Source: Bradyrhizobium diazoefficiens
GTDB taxonomy: Bacteria > Pseudomonadota > Alphaproteobacteria > Rhizobiales > Xanthobacteraceae
Direction: 5' to 3'
Assembly (NCBI RefSeq): GCF_016599855.1
Contig: NZ_CP067041.1
Span: 3,224,001-3,288,000, forward strand
Length of the DNA stretch: 64,000 nt
Notes under the pieces: model-generated
Told to the model about the DNA's origin: nothing
The model's input: the letters and a program-made list of their open reading frames with translations, nothing else
Databases searched by the model: none
Position numbers and translations under genes: made by a program
In this document: positions 8,724-18,159 of the stretch, piece by piece
Layout of the letters: every line of letters starts with the position of its first letter
Position numbering within the stretch: the first letter of the stretch is position 1

Positions 8724-9446
8724 TCACCAAAGATAGAACAAGGCAAATATGAAGACCCACACGAGATCGACGAAGTGCCAGTACAGGCCCATGATCTCGA
8801 CGATCTCGTAATACCCCTTGCGGCTCGTGAAGAAGCCGCGCCTCTCGACGTCGAAGTCGCCGCGCAAGACTTTGCGCGCAACGGCGATCAGGAAAATCAC
8901 GCCGATGGTCACGTGGGTGCCGTGGAAGCCGGTGATCATGAAGAAGCTCGCACCGAACTGCTCCGCACCCCATGGGTTGCCCCAGGGTCGGACGCCTTCC
9001 GTGATCAGCTTGGTCCATTCGAAGGCCTGCATTCCGACGAAGGTTGCGCCGAACGCTGCCGTGACCAGCATTAGGGCCGCGGTTCTGATTCGATCGCGGC
9101 GGTAGCCGAAATTGACGGCCATCGCCATCGTGCCGCTGCTGCTGATCAGGATGAAGGTCATGATGGCGATCAGGATCATCGGGATGTGTGTATCGCCGAT
9201 ATTGAGGGCAAAGACCTCGCTGGTATTGGGCCAGGGTACGGTCGTCGACATGCGCGCGGTCATGTAGGAGAGCAGGAAGCAACTGAAAATGAAGGTGTCG
9301 CTGAGGAGGAAGATCCACATCATGGCCTTGCCCCAGGACACGTTCTTGAAGGCGCGCTGATCCGAAGCCCAGTCGGCAGCGATGCCTTGCCAGCCCGGAA
9401 GTCGCCCGGCGCCTTGCCCTGTACTTGTCAGTACGGTCTCGGCCAT
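8724..9446 (-). CDS. coxP: haem-copper oxidase subunit III (CoxP-like)
   Basis: 240 residues with several transmembrane helices. Family marks are WIFLLSDTFIFSCF near residue 45, ITGFHGTHVTIGVIFL near residue 173 and YWHFVDLVWVFIF near the C-terminus, with the conserved His and Glu residues of subunit III (EWTKLI). It is the second of two subunit III-like genes in this operon. The symbol follows the order coxM-N-O-P known from Bradyrhizobium japonicum and is less certain than the family. Confidence 0.82.
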   Translation of the reverse strand: MAETVLTSTGQGAGRLPGWQGIAADWASDQRAFKNVSWGKAMMWIFLLSDTFIFSCFLLSYMTARMSTTVPWPNTSEVFALNIGDTHIPMILIAIMTFILISSSGTMAMAVNFGYRRDRIRTAALMLVTAAFGATFVGMQAFEWTKLITEGVRPWGNPWGAEQFGASFFMITGFHGTHVTIGVIFLIAVARKVLRGDFDVERRGFFTSRKGYYEIVEIMGLYWHFVDLVWVFIFALFYLW

Positions 9447-9461
9447 CTCGTCCTCCCCTCC

Positions 9462-10169
9462 CTAGCTCAGCAACTGGCGACAGATGTCGACGAAATCGTC
9501 CGTCCAGCCCGTCAGGAGACCAAGCAGGACAAGCCAGACCAGTAGCAGGAAATGCCAGTAGATGGTGCACAGCTCCACGCTCAGGCGCATCTCGGCCGTG
9601 ACGGCGTCATGCCGCCATACCTTGGCTGTGGTTCTGCCCAGCGCCACCAAGCCGCCGGTCAGATGCAAGCCGTGCACCGCTGTGATCATGTAGAAGAAGG
9701 AATTGGCCGGATTGGACGCCACGAAATAGCCGGCGGTGCTGAGCTGTTGCCACGCGAGGAGCTGCCCGGCGAGAAAGGTGATCGCCGATGTTCCGCCGGC
9801 GAGCAGTCCGACGATGACGCCGTCCATGTCGTTCCGGCGCGCCGCAACGTACGCCCATTGCAGCGCTACGCTGCTCAGGACCAGCACGCCCGTGTTGAAC
9901 CATAGCACCTTCGGCACGGGCATCACTCGCCAGTCCACCGCGTTCATGCGCATGGAGTAGGCGCTGATGAAAAGTGTGAACAGCGAGCCCGCGACGGCGA
10001 GAAAAACGCCAAGCCCGACCTTCGCGGCCGGCCAAGTCATGGTGTCCGTGCCCGGGAAGTCACCGACCGGACCTTCCTCCAGCCACGGTTTCGCCATCAG
10101 CCGCTGCTGCCAGAGCCACCAACCGGCGATGACCGCGATCACAGCCAGGTACAGGACGATCGCACTCAC
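9462..10169 (-). CDS. coxO: haem-copper oxidase subunit III-like protein (CoxO-like)
   Basis: 235 residues, about six transmembrane helices. The motifs FFYMITAVHGLHLTGGLVAL and YWHFLLLVWLVLLGLLTGW are those of subunit III. It overlaps the end of the subunit I gene by 4 bp (ATGA), which indicates translational coupling. Having two subunit III-like genes in one operon is a feature of the coxMNOP type. It binds no metal; its part is in stability of subunit I and proton uptake. Confidence 0.82.
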   Translation of the reverse strand: MSAIVLYLAVIAVIAGWWLWQQRLMAKPWLEEGPVGDFPGTDTMTWPAAKVGLGVFLAVAGSLFTLFISAYSMRMNAVDWRVMPVPKVLWFNTGVLVLSSVALQWAYVAARRNDMDGVIVGLLAGGTSAITFLAGQLLAWQQLSTAGYFVASNPANSFFYMITAVHGLHLTGGLVALGRTTAKVWRHDAVTAEMRLSVELCTIYWHFLLLVWLVLLGLLTGWTDDFVDICRQLLS

Positions 10170-11944
10170 GGAGCAGCTCCCTGAACGGCCCCCGTCCTCG
10201 TGGGCGGCTGGTTCTGCGGGATGAAATCCTGCGCAGCCCCTGGAACGCTGTAATCATAGGCCCAGCGATATACGATCGGGAGATCCTTGCCCCAGTTGCC
10301 GTGCCCTGGCGGCGTCTCCGGGGTCTGCCACTCCAGCGTCGTCGCATGCCATGGATTGCCACCCGAGGGCTCACCCTTGAACAGGCTCCAGGCCAGATTG
10401 AACAGGAACACCATCTGGGCGAAGCCCACCGTGAGGGCCACCACGGTGATAAAGGCGTTCAGCGAGTGGGCCGATGGCGGAATGAACGCGGCGTCGCCGA
10501 GCTCGAAGTACCGGCGCGGAACGCCGAGCAGCCCAAGATAGTGCATGGGGAAGAAGATCAGGTAGGCGCCGAGGAATGTGACCCAGAAGTGAAACTTGCC
10601 GAGAACGTCGTTCAACATTCGCCCGGTGACCTTCGGGTACCAGTGATAGATCCCTCCCAGCACGACCATGATCGGCGCGACTCCCATCACCATGTGGAAA
10701 TGCGCGACGACGAACATGGTATCCGAAAGCGGGACATCGACGACGACGTTGCCGAGGAATAGGCCAGTCAACCCGCCGTTCACAAAAGTGATGATGAAGG
10801 CGAGAGCGAACAGCATTGGCACCCTGAGGTGGATGTCGCCCCGCCACAGGGTGAGCACCCAATTGTAGACCTTGATCGCTGTCGGTATCGCGATGATCAA
10901 CGTCGTCGTGGCGAAGAAGTATCCGAAATATGGATACATGCCGCTTACATACATGTGGTGCGCCCACACCACGAAGCTGAGAGCGCCGATCGCCACGATC
11001 GCCCAGACCATCATGCGATAACCAAAGATGTTTTTTCGCGCATGCGTGCTGATCAGGTCGGAGACGATGCCGAAGGCAGGCAATGCGACGATGTACACTT
11101 CGGGATGACCGAAGAACCAGAACAGGTGCTGGAACAGGAGCGGGCTGCCACCGCCATATTTGCTGAGTTGGCCCATCTCAACCAGATTCGGCATGAAGAA
11201 GCTGGTTCCCAGCAGACGATCGAGCAGCAACATCACCGAGCCAACGAACAGTGCAGGGAATGCCAACAGCGCCATGATGGTGGCCGTGAGGATGCCCCAT
11301 ACGGTCAAGGGCAGACGCATCAACGTCATGCCGCGCGCGCGCGCCTGGAGCACGGTCACGACGTAGTTCAGCCCGCCCATGGTGAAGCCGATAATGAACA
11401 GGATCAGGGAGGACAGCATGAGGACGATGCCCCAATCCTGTCCGGGCGTGCCGGAGAGGATCGCCTGCGGCGGGTACAGCGTCCAGCCAGCGCCGGTGGG
11501 GCCGCCGGGCGCGAAAAAGGCCGAGGCCAGCACCAGGACTGCGAGCAGATAGACCCAGTAGCTCAGCATGTTCACATAGGGGAAGACCATGTCCCGTGCG
11601 CCGACCATGAGCGGGATCAGGTAATTGCCGAAGCCTCCGAGGAACAATGCGGTGAGCAGGTAGATCACCATGATCATGCCGTGCATGGTGATGAACTGGA
11701 GATATTGGTTGGGATCGATAAAGGAGAAGGTGCCAGGAAATCCCAGTTGCAGTCGCATCAGCCACGACAGCACCAGAGCCACGAGCCCGATGGCCGTGGC
11801 TGTCAGCGAGTACTGAATGGCGATGACCTTGGCGTCCTGCGAGAAGACATACCGTGTCCACCAACTCTTCGGATGATAGAGCTCGACATCAGGCACTTCG
11901 GCAGGCGGGATGCCTGCGATCTCGTCATATGGAACATCGACCAT
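10166..11944 (-). CDS. coxN: cytochrome c oxidase subunit I (CoxN-like)
   Basis: 592 residues, twelve or more transmembrane helices. Ligands of the haems and CuB are visible: a His in ITMHGMIMV for the low-spin haem, HPEVY with the His-Tyr crosslink pair and the Glu of A1-type oxidases, HHMY for CuB, and AHFHMVMG for both haems. It is the catalytic subunit that reduces O2 and pumps protons. In B. japonicum the CoxMNOP oxidase is an alternative to the main aa3 enzyme. The C-terminal 60 residues are hydrophilic. It lies 73 bp after the subunit II gene. Confidence 0.94.
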   Translation of the reverse strand: MVDVPYDEIAGIPPAEVPDVELYHPKSWWTRYVFSQDAKVIAIQYSLTATAIGLVALVLSWLMRLQLGFPGTFSFIDPNQYLQFITMHGMIMVIYLLTALFLGGFGNYLIPLMVGARDMVFPYVNMLSYWVYLLAVLVLASAFFAPGGPTGAGWTLYPPQAILSGTPGQDWGIVLMLSSLILFIIGFTMGGLNYVVTVLQARARGMTLMRLPLTVWGILTATIMALLAFPALFVGSVMLLLDRLLGTSFFMPNLVEMGQLSKYGGGSPLLFQHLFWFFGHPEVYIVALPAFGIVSDLISTHARKNIFGYRMMVWAIVAIGALSFVVWAHHMYVSGMYPYFGYFFATTTLIIAIPTAIKVYNWVLTLWRGDIHLRVPMLFALAFIITFVNGGLTGLFLGNVVVDVPLSDTMFVVAHFHMVMGVAPIMVVLGGIYHWYPKVTGRMLNDVLGKFHFWVTFLGAYLIFFPMHYLGLLGVPRRYFELGDAAFIPPSAHSLNAFITVVALTVGFAQMVFLFNLAWSLFKGEPSGGNPWHATTLEWQTPETPPGHGNWGKDLPIVYRWAYDYSVPGAAQDFIPQNQPPTRTGAVQGAAP

Positions 11945-12017
11945 AGAGTACCTCCTCGGTCGTTTCCTTCGGGCGATGAGCTGACCACGCGCCCGATTCA
12001 GCTCGCAGCGGCATTTC

Positions 12018-12851
12018 CTATTTGCCGCCGGATTGGTACGTCGCCCTCACAACGGCGTTGTGGCCAGACAATTCCGCAAACGTCTTCTGCTGCTCCAGCC
12101 AGGCGTGATAGTCCTTCTCGTCCTCGATGATCACCTTGGCCCGCATCTGATAGTGAGCGGCGCCGCAGAGCTCCGCGCAGAGAACGTCAAAGGTCCCGGT
12201 TCGGATCGGCCTGATCCAAAAATAGGTGACCATGCCCGGGACCATATCCATCTTGGCGCGGAACTCCGGCACATAGAAATCGTGCAGGACATCGACGGAG
12301 CGGAGCAGAACCTTCACGGGCTTGCCGATCTGAAGATGCAATTCGGCATTGTCGATCACGACATCGTCCTGGCCATGCGGATCGTCGGGACTGAGGCCCA
12401 TCGGGTTTTCGGGGCTGATGTTGCGAACGTCTGATGTGCCCAACCGGCCATCCTTGCCCGGCAAGCGGAAGCTCCATTGCCATTGCTGGCCCATGACCTC
12501 CACTTCGGTGGCGTCTGCCGGGACCGTCACGAACTGATGCCAGACAACCAGGCCGGGTGCGAGCATGGCCGCGACGCCGACGCCGGTCCCGACGCTGAGC
12601 CACCATTCAAGCTTCTTGTTTTCGGGATTGTAGTCCGCCTGGCGTCCCTCCCTGTGGTGGAAGCGAAGGACGCAATAGGCCATGAACGCGATGACGGCGG
12701 TAAAAACGAACCCGGTGATCCAGAACGTGATGTTGATCGTGTGGTCGATGTAGCTCCAGTCGGTGGCGATCGGCGTCCACCACCACGGGCTCAACAGGTG
12801 AAACAGCACCGAGCCGATTGCGACCAAAAGCAGTATCAGTGCGACAGCCAT
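12018..12851 (-). CDS. coxM: cytochrome c oxidase subunit II (CoxM-like)
   Basis: 277 residues. Two N-terminal transmembrane helices (about 3-22 and 42-65) are followed by a third hydrophobic stretch near 88-106, then the cupredoxin domain. The CuA ligands are present: His in DVLHDFYVP and the CxxxC pair, His and Met of CAELCGAAHYQM. The aromatic patch for electron entry is GQQWQWSF. There is no haem c domain. It is the first gene of the oxidase operon; the promoter must lie in the 538-bp gap upstream, where no FixK2-type TTG-N8-CAA box was seen. Confidence 0.92.
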   Translation of the reverse strand: MAVALILLLVAIGSVLFHLLSPWWWTPIATDWSYIDHTINITFWITGFVFTAVIAFMAYCVLRFHHREGRQADYNPENKKLEWWLSVGTGVGVAAMLAPGLVVWHQFVTVPADATEVEVMGQQWQWSFRLPGKDGRLGTSDVRNISPENPMGLSPDDPHGQDDVVIDNAELHLQIGKPVKVLLRSVDVLHDFYVPEFRAKMDMVPGMVTYFWIRPIRTGTFDVLCAELCGAAHYQMRAKVIIEDEKDYHAWLEQQKTFAELSGHNAVVRATYQSGGK

Positions 12852-13389
12852 CCTGATCCATCCTTGCCGTCAAAGGCTGCGGATACGAATCCAGGGCGGA
12901 GCTCACGTCTGTCGCGATGGCGAACTTTTCTATGTTGGCAAATTCGCCGTCACGGCGCCTCTTGCCTCGCCCATTCAACCGGTCGCGATCTCAAGAGATA
13001 GATCGCGCCCGGCAGTCTCATCGAACTCGGGCGTCTGAAGCTTTAGGATGATCCCCCGCGAACCTGGCGTCAATAGCATGTCAACGCGCTTAGGCGGCGT
13101 GGGCCATCCATGTCGCCGGTGCAAGCTGTCGAGCGTCAGTCGCCTTTCGATGTGATGCATCGCACAAAATATGCGACGCACACCCAGCCGGGAGCGCTGG
13201 TCATTCCGAGTCGCGCGCGCTAAGCTTGGGGCGCAGGTCGCGACGAGTTTCGTCCGGCTAAGCTCCTTCCTCGTTGAGCTGGAACTGCCGTACTCGGCTC
13301 GATCGCGTCTCCCGCACGTAGGGGCGGATACGCGTGGCCGGAAAGCGGGCCGTTCTCCGCCGCGACTTTCAGCAGAGGAGGGTGTGTCC
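12852..13389. other. 538-bp divergent intergenic region upstream of coxM and the DUF2189 gene
   Basis: No convincing gene was seen. The leftward frame at 12975-13397 has no ribosome site and no recognisable family. The region must hold the coxMNOP promoter and the rightward promoter of 13390. It contains one strong stem-loop candidate at 12981-13010 and a short partial palindrome around 13149-13163 (GATG-N5-CATC). No FixK/Anr box was found by eye. Confidence 0.5.
12981..13010. repeat. inverted repeat with 11-base arms in the coxM upstream region
   Basis: GGTCGCGATCT (12981-12991) and AGATCGCGCCC (13000-13010) pair at 10 of 11 positions around an 8-base loop. No T-run follows on either strand, so it is not a plain terminator. 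It may be an operator or a 5' leader hairpin of the coxM transcript. Confidence 0.4.
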
Positions 13390-14295
13390 ATGGCCACGCT
13401 TTATTCACAAAACGTCTTGAAGCGGCATGTATTCGGGGAGGCGGTCACTTATCCTGTTCGCAGGATCGGCTTGTCAGATTTGAGGGAGGTGCTGCGCCTG
13501 GGGTGGGACGATTTCCAGGCGATGCCGAGTCACGCGGTCGTCGTCTGCGTGATCTATCCCGTTCTTGGTCTCGTCCTGTTCAGGATGGTCCTTGGCCATT
13601 CGGTCCTGCCGCTATTGTTTCCGCTGGCTGCCGGGTTTGCCTTGGTCGGTCCCTTTGCCGCGATCGGCCTCTACGAACTCAGCCGTCGCCGCGAGCGCGG
13701 CGAGGAGGTCGATGCGTGGGACGCGATCAAGGTCCTGCGCGCGCCCTCGTTCGGCGCGATGCTCGAACTCGGCGTGTTCCTGCTTGTCTTGTTCGGGGCC
13801 TGGATCGGCGTCGCGAACGCGATCTACGTCGCAATCTTCGGTCACACGCCGGCAGCGAGTATTCCTGATTTCGCAACGCGCGTGCTGACAACACCGGAGG
13901 GGTGGTCGCTGATCATCGTCGGTTGTGGTGTCGGCTTCCTGTTTGCGGTTGTGGCCCTGTGCGCCAGTGTCGTGTCGTTTCCGTTGATGCTCGACCGGCA
14001 TGCGACTGCGATCGATGCCATCCGCACCTCGCTCCGGGCGGTGGCCGCCAATCCGGTTGCGATGGCCGGATGGGGGCTGATCGTCGCGGCGCTGCTCGTG
14101 ATCGGTTCGCTACCCCTCTTCGTCGGTCTCGCGGTCGTCCTGCCGGTGCTCGGTCATGCGACCTGGCATCTCTATCGGAGGGTCGTCGAGCCGAATCCGA
14201 ATCCACCGGATGCGCCGCCGCCGCCCCCGAAGGGAAAGCGCTATGCAGCGGACTTTCCGGCCAATCTCTTCCCGTGGAGTCGCGAAGGCGAATAG
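13390..14295 (+). CDS. DUF2189 integral membrane protein
   Basis: 301 residues from ATG 13390, which has a strong AGAGGAGGG ribosome site at 13373-13382; the open frame extends upstream but with a poor context. There are six hydrophobic segments between residues 45 and 270 and a Pro-rich soluble tail (PNPPDAPPPPP). The first part matches the DUF2189 (COG5473) pattern: a conserved start region (RRIGLSDLREVLRLGWDDF) then GPFAAIGLYELSRRRERGE. The function is unknown. It diverges from the coxMNOP operon, and some DUF2189 genes are found near oxidases, but a link is only a guess. Confidence 0.85.
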   Translation: MATLYSQNVLKRHVFGEAVTYPVRRIGLSDLREVLRLGWDDFQAMPSHAVVVCVIYPVLGLVLFRMVLGHSVLPLLFPLAAGFALVGPFAAIGLYELSRRRERGEEVDAWDAIKVLRAPSFGAMLELGVFLLVLFGAWIGVANAIYVAIFGHTPAASIPDFATRVLTTPEGWSLIIVGCGVGFLFAVVALCASVVSFPLMLDRHATAIDAIRTSLRAVAANPVAMAGWGLIVAALLVIGSLPLFVGLAVVLPVLGHATWHLYRRVVEPNPNPPDAPPPPPKGKRYAADFPANLFPWSREGE

Positions 14296-14376
14296 GAACA
14301 GCGAAACGGCCGCGCCTCGCGGCCGCCGTCGCTCGAGCGATGTGGCGCCCCAGGCTACGTGCCGAAGCGCGCGGGC

Positions 14377-15534
14377 CTACTTCTGCTGCTGCGGCAGGAA
14401 GGTCGGGCCGACCGACCGGATCTTCTTCTCCGATGAGGTCGTGGTGGCAGTATCCGCCGGCGGCGCCGCAGCCGGTGCAGTGGCCGTCGCCGGCGCAGGG
14501 GCAGCACCCTTCTTCGCCGGCGAACCCTTGCTGAGTTGCCGCTGCTGCATCTTCTTGGCGCTCTCCTCGGTGACGATGATGTCACCCTGCTGCTCGGCGG
14601 CGGCCTTGTCGTCGACCGATTTCAGCGCGTCGGCCCAAGTCTGGCCGGCGGCCTTGCAGGAGCAGGACGGGTTGAACTCGCTGCGGAATTTGAAGGCGGT
14701 CGGCAGCGACGTGTAGGGCTGGCCGCTGATGGAGACCGCCGAATTCATGTCTTCGCCGGGATTGCGGTGCGCGTAGAGCACGGCTTCGGCCGCCGGGCAC
14801 AGCGCCTTGCAGGTCTTTTCGTCGTCGGGGAAGCGTGCCGGCACGGTCGCAAACGAGATCGGGAAATAGGCGCCGTCGCAGGTGCGCACGCAAACGGTGC
14901 GATAGGTGCCGGATTGCGGGCCGAGGTCGGCGGGCGGCACAGCTTGCGGACTGTTGGGATTGTTGCCGCCGCCGAACAGATTGGTCAGAAAGTTGCCGCC
15001 CTGCGATTGCGCGGCATTGGCGTATTGCGGGCCGCAATTATTCTGCGCGAGCGCAATCAGCACCGAGCGGCGCTGGCTGTCGCGTTCCGGGTTGCCGCCG
15101 GGACCGCCGCGCAGGCGTTCGAGATTGCCGGTGATCTGGTCCAGATTGGCGCGCATCTGCTGGATCTGGGTGTTGACCGGACCGCACTGCGCCGACTGGC
15201 CGTTGAACAGCGAGAAGAAGCCGGAGGAATCGCAACCCATGCGCTTGGCCTGCATGGTGACGCGCTCCAGCTCGGCCTGCTGGCGGGACTGGGACTCCTG
15301 GTAGCGGCGGATCTGGTCCTCGCGCGCAGGATCGCTGTTGCCGCCGCGGTCGAGTGCGACGAGCTGCCCTTCCAGCCGCACGCACATCGGGTTCGATCCG
15401 GCCCCGTTTTGGGCGGGCGGAGGCGGTCCGGCCTGAGCAAAGGCGTCAGTGGCGAGCACGACGCTGAGAAGCACGGTGCAGGCAAGGAGGGAGCGGGGAC
15501 GGGACAGAGACAAAAATTCAGGCATATCCGCCAT
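14377..15534 (-). CDS. secreted DUF2865-type protein
   Basis: About 385 residues from ATG 15534; ATG 15525 is an alternative and both give a signal peptide ending near DAFAQA. The mature protein has a coiled-coil-like stretch (residues about 55-165, RRYQESQSRQQAELERVTMQAKRMGC), a Gly/Asn-rich linker, then a Cys-containing domain (TVCVRTCDGAYFPISF, CKALCPAAEA, SCSCKAAG). The C-terminal 60 residues are Ala/Pro/Lys-rich and low complexity. DUF2865 proteins are common in Bradyrhizobiaceae, and their function is unknown. Disulfide bonding in the periplasm is likely from the paired cysteines. Confidence 0.8.
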   Translation of the reverse strand: MADMPEFLSLSRPRSLLACTVLLSVVLATDAFAQAGPPPPAQNGAGSNPMCVRLEGQLVALDRGGNSDPAREDQIRRYQESQSRQQAELERVTMQAKRMGCDSSGFFSLFNGQSAQCGPVNTQIQQMRANLDQITGNLERLRGGPGGNPERDSQRRSVLIALAQNNCGPQYANAAQSQGGNFLTNLFGGGNNPNSPQAVPPADLGPQSGTYRTVCVRTCDGAYFPISFATVPARFPDDEKTCKALCPAAEAVLYAHRNPGEDMNSAVSISGQPYTSLPTAFKFRSEFNPSCSCKAAGQTWADALKSVDDKAAAEQQGDIIVTEESAKKMQQRQLSKGSPAKKGAAPAPATATAPAAAPPADTATTTSSEKKIRSVGPTFLPQQQK

Positions 15535-15679
15535 TCTAGCGAGGTCGCGGCCCCAAGTGACTTTCCAATGTGATTTGGGGGGGGCCGAAGCGCGCCCTCC
15601 AATAGCCGCTTCCTGCGGCATCGTCACGTCGTTTCAGGGGCCCAAGATGGGTCCTAAGGTCCGCCAGTTCCGAGCGAAT

Positions 15680-15985
15680 TCAGCGCTGGCAGGTGATTGC
15701 GACATATTCGTCGCAATGGCCATGGGAGCAGTTTGCGCCGGATTTGGGGACAGAGCCGGTAATTTCGTCGGGATCAACCCGGCGATAGGCCGAGGCCTGC
15801 GCAAAGTCGCGTGATTGGCAATAAGTGCGGGCGACCTGCGCGCCGCATGTCTCGCCCTTGGCCAGGCACCGGTCGACGCCGTAGCCGTCGGCCTGGTTGG
15901 CGATAATGAAGACGCGGGTCTCGGCGAACGCGCTGGACGCCGCGACGATGGAGGCACAGGAGACAAGCGCGTACAGGGATCGCAT
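15680..15985 (-). CDS. small secreted Cys-rich protein
   Basis: 101 residues from ATG 15985 (MRSLYALVSCASIVAASSAFA), a clear Sec signal peptide cleaved near residue 21. The mature 80 residues contain five or six cysteines (DRCLAKGETCG, TYCQSRDFA, GANCSHGHCDEY, ITCQR), suggesting a disulfide-held periplasmic fold. No family with known function was recognised. An upstream in-frame start at 16030 would bury the signal peptide and is less likely. Confidence 0.7.
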   Translation of the reverse strand: MRSLYALVSCASIVAASSAFAETRVFIIANQADGYGVDRCLAKGETCGAQVARTYCQSRDFAQASAYRRVDPDEITGSVPKSGANCSHGHCDEYVAITCQR

Positions 15986-16270
15986 GGGTGACACCGGGCT
16001 GGGGACCGCCGGGTTCCAAATTAAGCTCAAAAGGTTAAGGATGATGAACCATCAAGACGGGCGGCGCGCATTGCGGAGATAAAACGGCGTTTTCGCGGCT
16101 CTCTTGACGAAAGGCGCCTTCGTGGCCCATATGTCGCCGCATGAACGGTCTCCTCGCCATCTGCATTATTTGCCGCGAGATTACGAGCTAGCGATTCGCT
16201 GGCTGGAGCCGTCTTTTCTCAAACACATTGAGAGCACTGGACGCCCGGCCAACAGCCGACGGGTGTCCAT

Positions 16271-17668
16271 ATGGAATTGCGTCTTTACGATACGCTGAGC
16301 CGGGAAAAGCGCACTTTCGTGCCGCTCGATGCGAAGAACGTCCGCATGTATGTTTGCGGACCGACCGTCTATGACTTCGCCCATATCGGCAATGCGCGGC
16401 CGGTGATCGTGTTCGACGTGCTGTTTCGGCTGCTGCGCCACATCTACGGCGAGGCCCACGTCAAATATGTCCGCAACATCACCGATGTGGACGACAAGAT
16501 CAACGACCGCGCTGCGCGGGATTTTCCGGGCCTGCCGCTGAACGAGGCGATCCGTAAAGTCACCGAGCAGACGGGACAGCAGTTTCACGCCGACGTCGAC
16601 GCGCTTGGCGCACTCCGGCCGAGCGTCGAGCCGCGCGCGACCGAGCATATCGGCGAGATGCGCGAGATCATCGAAAGGCTGGTCGCCGGCGGCTTTGCCT
16701 ATGCTGCCGAGGACCACGTGCTGTTCTCGCCGCAGGCGATGAATGCGGCCAATTCCACACTGCCGCGCTATGGCGCGCTGTCGAAGCGTTCGCTCGACGA
16801 GATGATCGCCGGTGCCCGTGTCGATGTCGCGCCCTACAAGCGCGATGCCACAGACTTCGTGCTGTGGAAGCCGTCGAAGCCGGGCGAGCCGTCGTGGCCG
16901 TCGCCGGCCGGCATCAAGGCCGAGGGACGTCCGGGCTGGCACATCGAGTGCTCGGCCATGGCCTGGAAGCATCTCGGCGAGCAGTTCGACATCCATGGCG
17001 GTGGTATCGATCTCGTGTTTCCGCATCACGAGAACGAGATCGCGCAGACCTGCTGCGCCTTCCACCGGGAGCGCATGGCGAACTACTGGATGCACAACGG
17101 CTTCCTGCAGGTCGAGAGCGAGAAGATGTCGAAGAGCCTCGGCAACTTCGTCACCATCCATGAGCTGCTCGCGGATTGGCCGGGTGAGGTGCTGCGCCTG
17201 AACATGCTGAAGACGCATTACACCTCGCCGATCGACTGGACCATGAAGTCGCTGGAGGAGAGCGCGAAGACGCTCAACGACTGGTATCGCTTTGCGGCTG
17301 ACATCGCGCCGTCCAGGCCGGCGGCGTCCGTGGTCGATGCGTTGCTCGACGACCTCAACACGCCACAGGCGATCGCGGCGCTGCATGGTCTGCGCAATTC
17401 GTCCGATGCGGCCGGCCTTTCGGCGTCGCTGCGTCTGCTCGGCTTCCTGTCCGAGAGCGTGGCGCAATGGGAAGCCCGCAAGCAACAGGCGAGCGGCGTT
17501 GACGCCGGCGAGATCGACCGCCTGCTTGCGGAGCGCACGGCTGCGCGCGCGCGAAAAGACTTTAAGGAGTCCGATCGCATCCGCGACGAGCTTGCCGCCA
17601 AGGGCGTCGTGATCAAGGACGGCAAGGACGCCGACGGCAAGCCGGTGACGACCTGGGAGCTTGCGTGA
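16271..17668 (+). CDS. cysS: cysteinyl-tRNA synthetase
   Basis: 465 residues, typical length. Class I synthetase marks are the HIGH-like HIGN near residue 40 and KMSKSLGN near residue 280. Zinc ligands are seen as Cys in [10 protein letters not shown], Cys in WHIECSAMA, and His and Glu in FPHHENE. It charges tRNA-Cys. The gene is followed, with a 1-bp stop/start overlap, by a GNAT gene and then cimA, so the three form an operon. The start ATG 16271 overlaps no other gene. Confidence 0.96.
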   Translation: MELRLYDTLSREKRTFVPLDAKNVRMYVCGPTVYDFAHIGNARPVIVFDVLFRLLRHIYGEAHVKYVRNITDVDDKINDRAARDFPGLPLNEAIRKVTEQTGQQFHADVDALGALRPSVEPRATEHIGEMREIIERLVAGGFAYAAEDHVLFSPQAMNAANSTLPRYGALSKRSLDEMIAGARVDVAPYKRDATDFVLWKPSKPGEPSWPSPAGIKAEGRPGWHIECSAMAWKHLGEQFDIHGGGIDLVFPHHENEIAQTCCAFHRERMANYWMHNGFLQVESEKMSKSLGNFVTIHELLADWPGEVLRLNMLKTHYTSPIDWTMKSLEESAKTLNDWYRFAADIAPSRPAASVVDALLDDLNTPQAIAALHGLRNSSDAAGLSASLRLLGFLSESVAQWEARKQQASGVDAGEIDRLLAERTAARARKDFKESDRIRDELAAKGVVIKDGKDADGKPVTTWELA

Positions 17669-18159
17669 TGGCACAAGCACATCCCAAGCCCGGCTTGCGG
17701 CCGTTCCTGCCTGATGACGTTCCGATGCTGGCCGCGATCTTCGCCGCCAGCATAAAGGAGCTGACCGGCGACGACTACAGCGAGGCGCAGCAGCAGGCCT
17801 GGATGGAGGTCGCGGAAAGCGAAGAGTTCGGCAAGCATCTCGCCGCCGACCTGACGCTGATCGCCACGCTCGACGGCTCCCCCGTCGGCTTCGCCTCGCT
17901 GCGCGGCGCCGATCATATCCGCATGCTCTATGTGCATCCGGCCGTGCCCCGGCGGGGCATCGCGACCATGCTGGTCGATGCGCTCGAAAAGCTCGCCGCC
18001 GGCCGCGGCGCAACGGCTCTGACCGTTGATGCCAGCGACAACGCGCAAAGCTTCTTTGCCAAGCGCGGCTACACCGCCCAGCAGCGCAACAGCGTCACCA
18101 TCAACGATGAGTGGCTCGCCAACACCACCATGAAGAAGACGCTCGGAGCGCCGCAATGA
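17668..18159 (+). CDS. GNAT-family N-acetyltransferase
   Basis: 163 residues from ATG 17668, sharing its first base with the cysS stop codon; a GTG at 17665 is also in frame. The GNAT core is visible: the beta-4 strand IRMLYVHPAVPRRGIATMLVDALE with the acetyl-CoA pyrophosphate loop (RRGIA), and the later strand ALTVDASDNAQSFFAKRGY. The substrate cannot be told. It lies between cysS and cimA and its stop overlaps the cimA start (ATGA). Confidence 0.88.
   Translation: MAQAHPKPGLRPFLPDDVPMLAAIFAASIKELTGDDYSEAQQQAWMEVAESEEFGKHLAADLTLIATLDGSPVGFASLRGADHIRMLYVHPAVPRRGIATMLVDALEKLAAGRGATALTVDASDNAQSFFAKRGYTAQQRNSVTINDEWLANTTMKKTLGAPQ

Noticed and set aside
12975..13397. Leftward frame of 140 codons in the coxM upstream gap
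   Set aside because: No ribosome site and no recognisable pattern, and it covers the strong start signals of the rightward DUF2189 gene.
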